From positions 1 to 64,000 of the forward strand of contig JAVBPU010000007.1 of the NCBI GenBank assembly GCA_031549415.1: DNA of 64,000 nt, written 5' to 3'. The notes beneath the pieces are model-generated. The model saw nothing but the letters and a program-made list of their open reading frames with translations, was not told the origin of the DNA and ran no database searches. Both the position numbers and the translations under genes were made by a program. Position 1 is the first letter of the stretch; every line of letters starts with the position of its first letter. This document shows positions 58,568 through 64,000 of this stretch, piece by piece. This stretch comes from Limiplasma sp031549415 (GTDB taxonomy: Bacteria; Bacillota; Clostridia; Christensenellales; Aristaeellaceae).

Positions 58568-59287
58568 ATGCGGAGTTTTGAGGAGCTTTCACACGTGCAA
58601 ACAGCGTTGCAGCGCTTGTTGGCCAGAATTTTTCCCCAGGAAATGTTCTACATCGGCGGGCCGGACCCTTTGCCCGCGCCGCTGGCGTTGCCGGAGGAGC
58701 AGGAGATGGTCCGGCGGTTGGCAGGCCAGGACGAAATGGCCCGGGCCAGGCTCATTGAGCACAACCTGCGCCTGGTGGTCTTCATCGCCCGCCGTTTTGA
58801 AAATACAGGCATCCCCTTGGAGGATTTGATTTCCATTGGCACCATCGGGCTGATCAAGGCGGTGGGAACCTTTGACCCGGAAAAAAAGATCAAGCTGGCG
58901 ACCTATGCCAGCCGCTGCATTGAGAATGAGATTTTGATGTTTCTGCGCAAAACCAATAAGCTGCGCATGGAGGTCAGCCTGGACGAACCCCTCAAAACCG
59001 ACTGGGACGGCAATGAGCTGCTATTAAGTGACGTGCTGGGTACCCAACCGGACACGGTATCCCAAAACCTGGAACAGGAAATTGAGCGGGACTTGCTGCA
59101 AAACGCGCTGTCCCACCTGGGCACCCGGGAAAAGCGCATCATTACCCTGCGCTTTGGGTTGGGAGGCCGGGAAGAGATGACCCAGAAAGAAGTGGCGGAC
59201 CTGCTGGGCATTTCACAAAGCTATATTTCCAGGCTGGAAAAGCGGATTTTAAGCCGGCTGCATACGGAGCTGGAGAGGATCGGGTAA
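58568..59287 (+). CDS. sigE: RNA polymerase sporulation sigma factor sigma-E (pro-form)
   Basis: The 239-residue sigma-70 family factor runs the early mother-cell programme of sporulation. Its first 27 residues form the pro-sequence, and the processing region EMFYIGGPDPLPAPL matches the site cut by SpoIIGA. Region 2 is ARLIEHNLRLVVFIARRFEN with GTIGLIKAVGTFDPEKKIKL; region 4 is TQKEVADLLGISQSYISRLE. GAGGAGG supports the start. sigG, which follows in Bacillus, is absent here. Confidence 0.97.
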   Translation: MRSFEELSHVQTALQRLLARIFPQEMFYIGGPDPLPAPLALPEEQEMVRRLAGQDEMARARLIEHNLRLVVFIARRFENTGIPLEDLISIGTIGLIKAVGTFDPEKKIKLATYASRCIENEILMFLRKTNKLRMEVSLDEPLKTDWDGNELLLSDVLGTQPDTVSQNLEQEIERDLLQNALSHLGTREKRIITLRFGLGGREEMTQKEVADLLGISQSYISRLEKRILSRLHTELERIG

Positions 59288-59317
59288 CCGGGGAGCCGGC
59301 CATGGCCGGGCGATGAT

Positions 59318-59344
59318 GGGGCGATGAAATTCATCGCCCCTTTT
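59318..59344 (+). terminator. Terminator of spoIIGA-sigE
   Basis: GGGGCGATGA (59318-59327) pairs with TCATCGCCCC (59331-59340), then TTTT. Confidence 0.85.
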
Positions 59345-59425
59345 GCTTTTCTCCTATAAAAAGGGTATACTAACAAATGCGATCCAGGGCCATCGGGGGC
59401 AAGGCGACGATCAGGAGGCGGTATC

Positions 59426-60184
59426 ATGTCTGAAAACTGGGCTCTGAACGGGTTTTATGATATGTCCAAAACAACCCCATTGTATGAGGCTATCTCCCGG
59501 CGGGAAAGCTGCCGCAGCTTTGCCAGCGCGCCCACCGCCCAGCAGTGGACGGAGCTTGAGGCGGCGGCGGAAAGCCTGGCGTTGCCGGGAACCAGAATGG
59601 CTCTGGGCCTTTGTGACAACTCTTTGTTTCAGCCCTTTGGCGGGCTGCTGATGAAATTTGAAAACGTACGGCGGTTTGCGGCCATCATCACGAAGGCGGC
59701 CACGCCGGAAAATGCGGTGAACGCGGGCCTTTCAGGAGAAATGCTGATGCTGAAAGCCGTTTCCCTGGCCCTGGGCGGCTGTTGGGTGGCGGGGACGTAT
59801 AAGCATAGCAAGGTGGGCGTTCAGCTCCAAGAGGGGGAAAAGATCAGGGCGCTGCTTGCCTTGGGCATCCCCCAGGGGGAAGGCCAAGAGATCCGGGAGC
59901 GCAAGCGCAAGCCCTTGTCCCAGCTCTGCTCCGACAATTTTCAGGACGCGCCGTCCAGCCTCAGGGACGTGGCCAGCGCGGTGCGAAACGCCCCCAGCGC
60001 CATGAATTTGCAGCCCTGGCGCATGGATTTTACCCCACCGGATGGGCTCACCCTGGCGGTGCCCCGGGCGGCGCAGCGTTTGGACCTGGGCATTGCCCTC
60101 AGCCATGCCTTGCTGGCCCTGGGCAGCACCCGCGCTTCCTTTGCCCTGGCGGAGGACGGGCTTTCGGCCCGCATCACCCTGTGA
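59426..60184 (+). CDS. Nitroreductase-family protein, TM1586 type
   Basis: The 252-residue protein has LYEAISRRESCRSFASAP, the usual FMN phosphate-binding R-x-S-x-R start. It is made of two half-domains, the second with RDVASAVRNAPSAMNLQPWR, as in the TM1586 group where one chain equals a dimer of small nitroreductases. It probably binds FMN and reduces an unknown substrate with NAD(P)H. AGGAGG supports ATG 59426. It ends on the rarA start (GTGA overlap), so both are co-translated. Confidence 0.88.
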   Translation: MSENWALNGFYDMSKTTPLYEAISRRESCRSFASAPTAQQWTELEAAAESLALPGTRMALGLCDNSLFQPFGGLLMKFENVRRFAAIITKAATPENAVNAGLSGEMLMLKAVSLALGGCWVAGTYKHSKVGVQLQEGEKIRALLALGIPQGEGQEIRERKRKPLSQLCSDNFQDAPSSLRDVASAVRNAPSAMNLQPWRMDFTPPDGLTLAVPRAAQRLDLGIALSHALLALGSTRASFALAEDGLSARITL

Positions 60185-61536
60185 CCCGGATGGACGAAAA
60201 CCAGCAAACCTTTTGGAGCGGTATGTCCGGGCACGCCACCCAGGCGCCCCTGGCGGACCGCATGCGCCCCCGCACGCTGGACGAGTTCATTGGCCAGAAG
60301 AATCTGTTGGGCGAGGGCAAGCTGCTGCGCCGCGCCATTTTGGCGGATAAGCTGCAAAGCAGCATTTTTTGGGGCCCTCCGGGCTGCGGCAAAACCACCC
60401 TGGCCTGCATCATCGCGAACATCACCGGCAGCGCCTTTGAAAAGTTGAACGCCGTCACCAGCGGCGTGGCGGATGTGCGCAAGGTGCTCAAGGAGGCGGA
60501 GGAGCGCAGGCTGCGCCAGGGCAAAGCCACCTATCTGCTGCTGGACGAGTGCCACCGCTGGAACAAAGCGCAAAGCGACAGCATCTTGCCCGCCATTGAA
60601 AACGGACTCATCCGCTTCATCGGCTCCACCACGGAAAACCCCATGGCCAGCATGACCCCCGCCATCGTCAGCCGTTGCCGGGTGTTCCATTTTGAGCCCC
60701 TCCGCACAGAGGAAGTGGTGGAGGCGCTGGAAAGGGCGCTGGCGGACCGGGAACGGGGCTATGGGCAATACGCCGTGGCCTGCGAGGAAGGCGCCCTTCG
60801 CTACCTGGCCCAGGTGGCCGGAGGGGATGTGCGCACCGCCCTGGGCGCGCTGGAGCTGGCGTTTTTGACCACGGAAGAGACGGCGGACGAACGGGGGAAG
60901 CCATGCCGGTTCATCACCTTGGCCACCGCCCAGGAAAGCGTGCAAAAACCCATTTTGAAGCTGGATGAAGACCTGTACTATGACATGCTTTCCGCCTTCA
61001 TCAAAAGCATGCGGGGCAGTGATGCCAACGCGGCCTTGCTGTGGTTCAGCCGCCTCATCTATGCGGGGGTGGACCCCAAGCTGCTGGTGCGGCGCATTGT
61101 GGTGCACGCCAGCGAGGACGTGGGCTTGGCGGACCCCATCGCCATGCTGCAGGCCCACGCGGCGGTGAAGGCCCTGGAATTCGTGGGCATGCCCGAGGCC
61201 CAAATTCCCATTGCCCAGGCCATCATCGCCATTTGCCAGGCGGAAAAAAGCAACAGTGTGGTGGAGGCCATCGGTGCGGCCATGGCGGACGCCCAGCAGG
61301 GCAATTTCTCCGCCGTGCCGCCCTATTTGCGGGACCAGAGCTATGCCATTCCCCACGAAAAAAACACAGGCTACAAATACCCCCATGACTATCCGGATCA
61401 TTTTGTGAAGCAGACCTATCTGCCGCCAGGGTTTGAGGACAGAGTGTACTATAAGCCTTCCGAGCAGGGGCACGAAGCCAAGCTGAAACAACGCCTGCAG
61501 CGTAGATTTGGAGAGCGGCATGACCCAGATACGTAA
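60181..61536 (+). CDS. rarA: Replication-associated AAA+ ATPase RarA (MgsA)
   Basis: The 451-residue protein has the RarA start ADRMRPRTLDEFIGQKNLLG, Walker A GPPGCGKTT (65-73), Walker B LLLDECHRW (119-127) and sensor motif IGSTTENP. The C-terminal tetramer domain contains HEKNTGYKYPHDYP. RarA works at stalled replication forks, related to the clamp loader. Walker B is usually D-E-I-H-R-F-N; here it is DECHRWN. GTG 60181 overlaps the nitroreductase stop. Confidence 0.95.
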   Translation: MTRMDENQQTFWSGMSGHATQAPLADRMRPRTLDEFIGQKNLLGEGKLLRRAILADKLQSSIFWGPPGCGKTTLACIIANITGSAFEKLNAVTSGVADVRKVLKEAEERRLRQGKATYLLLDECHRWNKAQSDSILPAIENGLIRFIGSTTENPMASMTPAIVSRCRVFHFEPLRTEEVVEALERALADRERGYGQYAVACEEGALRYLAQVAGGDVRTALGALELAFLTTEETADERGKPCRFITLATAQESVQKPILKLDEDLYYDMLSAFIKSMRGSDANAALLWFSRLIYAGVDPKLLVRRIVVHASEDVGLADPIAMLQAHAAVKALEFVGMPEAQIPIAQAIIAICQAEKSNSVVEAIGAAMADAQQGNFSAVPPYLRDQSYAIPHEKNTGYKYPHDYPDHFVKQTYLPPGFEDRVYYKPSEQGHEAKLKQRLQRRFGERHDPDT

Positions 61537-62398
61537 GCCCACCCCCCATATCGACCTTGGCAAGGCCGCCCTATACGCCATTGTTGTTAACGCCATGGAA
61601 ATCGTGGTGCTGGTGGCCTTTGTGCTGTATGTGCTGCTGGTGGACCCCACGAGGGCGGGCAGCCGGCAGGTGTTGCAGTGGCTGGCGGTGATCAGTGCCG
61701 CCACGGCGGGCTGGGGCGCGCTGCTTGACATCCGGCAGGGCCTGTTGGCCCGCAAGCGCGCCCGGACCATTGTGGAGCTGGAGCAAACCAATACCCTCAT
61801 GGACAGCTTGAACCACACCCTGCGGGCCCAGCGGCATGATTTTTTGAATCATTTGCAGGTGGTGTACAGCCTGCTGGAGATGGGGGAAGCCACGGAAGCC
61901 ACGGAATATCTGGAAAAGGTGTATGGGGAGATCCGGGCGGTCTCTTCCGTGCTGCGCACCAAAAGCACGGCGGTAAACGCGCTGCTGCAAGTGAAAACGG
62001 CGGCCTGCCAGGACCAGGGCATTGCCTTGGAGGTGGATATCCGCACCAGCCTGGAAGGGCTGGGCCTGCCCGCCTGGGAGATGTGCTGCGTGCTCAGCAA
62101 CCTGCTGGACAACGCCATGGACGCGGCCAGGCAGGGGGAAAGCCCCCGTGTGGCCCTAGCCATGACAGAAAACCTGCGGGAGTTTGTATTTCGGGTGGAG
62201 AACAACGGCCCAGCCATCCCCCCACAGTTATTGCCCTCGATTTTTGAGGCGGGGGTCAGTACCAAGGGAGCGGACCGGGGCATGGGGCTTTCCATTGTGC
62301 GCAAAACGCTGGAGGATGCGGGCGGGCAAGTGAATTGCCAGAGCGGTGAGAGCGGCACGGTGTTTTTGGTCTCCGTGCCCAAGGGGACGGGGCCCTAA
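61520..62398 (+). CDS. Spo0B-type sensor histidine kinase
   Basis: The 292-residue protein has two N-terminal membrane helices (18-41 and 53-70). A SPOB_a dimerisation helix with the phospho-His in RAQRHDFLNHLQVVYSLLEM (His106) and an ATPase domain follow: N box NLLDNAMDAA, then DRGMGLSIVRKTLED. This resembles kinases of the DcuS/Spo0B kind and possible sporulation kinases. No response regulator is adjacent. ATG 61520 (GGAG at normal spacing) lies 17 bases inside the rarA gene end. Confidence 0.88.
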   Translation: MTQIRKPTPHIDLGKAALYAIVVNAMEIVVLVAFVLYVLLVDPTRAGSRQVLQWLAVISAATAGWGALLDIRQGLLARKRARTIVELEQTNTLMDSLNHTLRAQRHDFLNHLQVVYSLLEMGEATEATEYLEKVYGEIRAVSSVLRTKSTAVNALLQVKTAACQDQGIALEVDIRTSLEGLGLPAWEMCCVLSNLLDNAMDAARQGESPRVALAMTENLREFVFRVENNGPAIPPQLLPSIFEAGVSTKGADRGMGLSIVRKTLEDAGGQVNCQSGESGTVFLVSVPKGTGP

Positions 62399-62506
62399 AG
62401 AAAGCGGCCCGGGAGCTAGCACAATACCAGCAGAATATCGCCAGAGCACCAAAGGAAGAAAGCGGGCCAAGCCCGCGGCGAGGAGAGCGGGCTGGCCCGC
62501 AGGAGG

Positions 62507-64000
62507 ATGGAACAGACCAAGAAGCATTTTTTGAAAAATATGGTGGGTTTTTCCATGACCGCATGGATTTCTTTTGTGGTGGGCTTTATTGCGTCCCCCA
62601 TTGCCACCCGGCTGTTTGTTCCGGCGGAGCTGGGAAAGGTCAACCTGTTTAATACCTATTCGTCCTTGTTTGTGTCCCTTTGCTATTTGGGGCTGGACCA
62701 GGCCTTCGTGCGCTTTTTCCGGGACCCGCCCAGCCGCAGCTCCAAGGCGGGCATGCTGGCCTTTTGCACGGCCACCTCCCTGGGCTTTGGCCTGCTGACC
62801 ATTGGGGTGATGCTGCTGCATTGGCAGGGCATCAGCGCCCTTGTGATCCAGGAGGCGGATTTTTCGATTTTTCTGTGCCTGGGCCTGTTTGGGATGTGTA
62901 GCATTTGGTTCCGTTACCTGTCTCTTAGCTACCGGATGGAGCAAAACGCCAAGCTGTACACCCTGCAAGGGGTGGTGCACATTGTGCTGACCAAGATTGC
63001 CTACCTGGCGGTGGGCTTTGGAAGCGCCAAGGGCAAGGACGCCATTTTGTTGCTGACGCTGCTGATGGGCCTGTTCACCTTGGCCTTTGTGCTGCTGCAG
63101 CGCAAGGACTTTGACTGGCGCTTTCTATCCCGGGTGGACAAGCCCTTCGCGCGGGAGATGGCCAGCTTTTCGGTGCCGCTGATTCCCATTGCGCTGATTG
63201 CGGCGCTGAATTCCGCTGTAAGCCCGGTGATGCTGAACCAGCTGATGGGCGCGGATGCCGTGGGGATTTTCACCAGCGCCCTGGGGCTGGCCTCCACCGT
63301 GAACATTGTGCAGACCGGGTTTAACACCTATTGGGCCCCCTATGTGTATGAGAATTACCAGACCAATAACAAGCGCCGCTTTTTCACCGTGCACCGCATC
63401 ATGGCCTGTGCCCTCACCCTCTTTGGCCTGGGCATTACGCTGCTGCAAGGGCCGGTGTTTCTGTTGCTGGGGCGGGACTACCGCAGCTCTGTAATTTATT
63501 TCCCCTTCCTGTTTTTGTCCCCCATCTGCTATTGCCTCAGCGAGACCACAGGCATGGGCATTGGCATTTCCAAAAAAACCTATTGGAACAGCGTCATTTT
63601 CTTCGCATCCGTGGTGGTGAACCTGGGCCTATGCTTCCTGCTCATTCCCACGCTGGGAGGGCTGGGCGCGGCGCTGGCCGCCGCCGCCGCCGCCATCGTG
63701 TCCCTGCTATGGCGCACCTGGGCCGGAGAGCGCTACTACAAGGCCATTGAGGATTACCGCTATGTGGGATATAGCTTGGCCCTGATGCTGGCGGCTTCCC
63801 TGGGCAACTGGCTGCTCCATGAAAGCCCGCTACTCAAGTACGTGCTTTTGCTGGCGGTCTTGGCCCTGGCCTGCTTCCTGTTCCGCCGGGAGATTCGCAT
63901 GCTGTGGCAAACGGCCCTGCAGGTGGTGAAAGAGGGAAAACAGGCCCTGACGCGAAAGATGTCGCCCGTACCCACCAAAGAGGAGGAGGACCAGCCGTGA
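62507..64000 (+). CDS. Polysaccharide flippase (oligosaccharide flippase family)
   Basis: The 497-residue protein has 12-14 membrane helices and a polysaccharide-synthesis start (NMVGFSMTAWISFVVGFIAS, then RLFVPAELGKVNLFNTY). It shares the MOP/Wzx layout with LIPIALIAALNSAVSPVM in the middle. It likely flips lipid-linked oligosaccharides for capsule, teichoic acid or wall glycans. The GGAGG lies against ATG 62507; internal ATG at 62543 is an alternative. The gene ends exactly at the last base of the window. GC-rich inverted repeats fill 62470-62500. Confidence 0.88.
   Translation: MEQTKKHFLKNMVGFSMTAWISFVVGFIASPIATRLFVPAELGKVNLFNTYSSLFVSLCYLGLDQAFVRFFRDPPSRSSKAGMLAFCTATSLGFGLLTIGVMLLHWQGISALVIQEADFSIFLCLGLFGMCSIWFRYLSLSYRMEQNAKLYTLQGVVHIVLTKIAYLAVGFGSAKGKDAILLLTLLMGLFTLAFVLLQRKDFDWRFLSRVDKPFAREMASFSVPLIPIALIAALNSAVSPVMLNQLMGADAVGIFTSALGLASTVNIVQTGFNTYWAPYVYENYQTNNKRRFFTVHRIMACALTLFGLGITLLQGPVFLLLGRDYRSSVIYFPFLFLSPICYCLSETTGMGIGISKKTYWNSVIFFASVVVNLGLCFLLIPTLGGLGAALAAAAAAIVSLLWRTWAGERYYKAIEDYRYVGYSLALMLAASLGNWLLHESPLLKYVLLLAVLALACFLFRREIRMLWQTALQVVKEGKQALTRKMSPVPTKEEEDQP

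Noticed and set aside
59941..61818. 625-codon reading frame on the minus strand
   Set aside because: It spans rarA and parts of two neighbours in antisense; the plus-strand genes have full family motifs, so this is a shadow.

Overview
The window looks like a high-GC member of the class Clostridia (Bacillota) that forms endospores. This rests on the spoIIGA-sigE pair at 57717-59287, a serS T-box leader, clostridial-type families (DUF3048, DUF512, DUF6273, M29 aminopeptidase, TPR-like repeats ending in LG-x-Y-x-DS), strong GGAGG ribosome binding sites and sigma-A type promoters. The four-subunit 2-oxoacid:ferredoxin oxidoreductase and the NrdD-like tail protein point to an anaerobe. No rRNA is present, so a finer placement is not justified.

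Layout. 1-800: right-hand edge of what looks like a prophage (holin C-terminus, a 26-codon holin-like toxin with a convergent antisense promoter, clustered TTTACCGACA sites) ending at an intact tRNA-Arg(CCG). 889-15795: transport and envelope genes (AEC carrier, YhhN, a metal-site-less M20-like protein, a GT-C enzyme, GtrA, a YlbJ-like protein), then PRPP synthetase, argH, a Gpi18-like mannosyltransferase coupled to an acyltransferase, der and a DUF512 protein. 16051-22967: DUF3048 protein, a Pro-rich membrane protein, pseudouridine synthase, methyltransferase, MalY/PatB-type aminotransferase and PepV dipeptidase. 23080-39050: a region rich in secreted and surface proteins. It holds a five-gene leftward operon (DUF6273, two NAGPA-type proteins, a TPR plus C-type lectin protein, an Lgt-like membrane protein), a divergent pseudosortase-C39 protease fusion, gapA, an M29 aminopeptidase, an acyltransferase, a 969-residue zinc-ribbon/TM/TPR protein and an internally duplicated secreted protein.

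39331-46082: a self-contained sugar locus, with a LacI regulator and two AAACGTTT operators, an ABC importer (binding protein plus two permeases), and a predicted cytoplasmic six-hairpin glycosidase that I cannot place in a known family. 46343-50335: a small XRE regulator with paired operators, several dispersed hairpin repeats, and the oxidoreductase operon, whose alpha subunit carries an unusual C-terminal helical extension with its own strong internal start site. 50401-64000: nucleotidyltransferase, VanY-like carboxypeptidase, mnmG, EamA transporter, serS with its T-box, a small glycyl-radical-like protein, spoIIGA-sigE, a nitroreductase, rarA, a Spo0B-type histidine kinase and a polysaccharide flippase.

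The strongest candidates for something undescribed are: the pseudosortase-C39 protein with the divergent NAGPA/lectin/Lgt-like operon; the nested start in the oxidoreductase alpha gene; the standalone NrdD tail carrying an R-I-T-G-Y-L site; and the family of twin-hairpin intergenic repeats. Most long reading frames antisense to these genes are GC-driven shadows and were left out.
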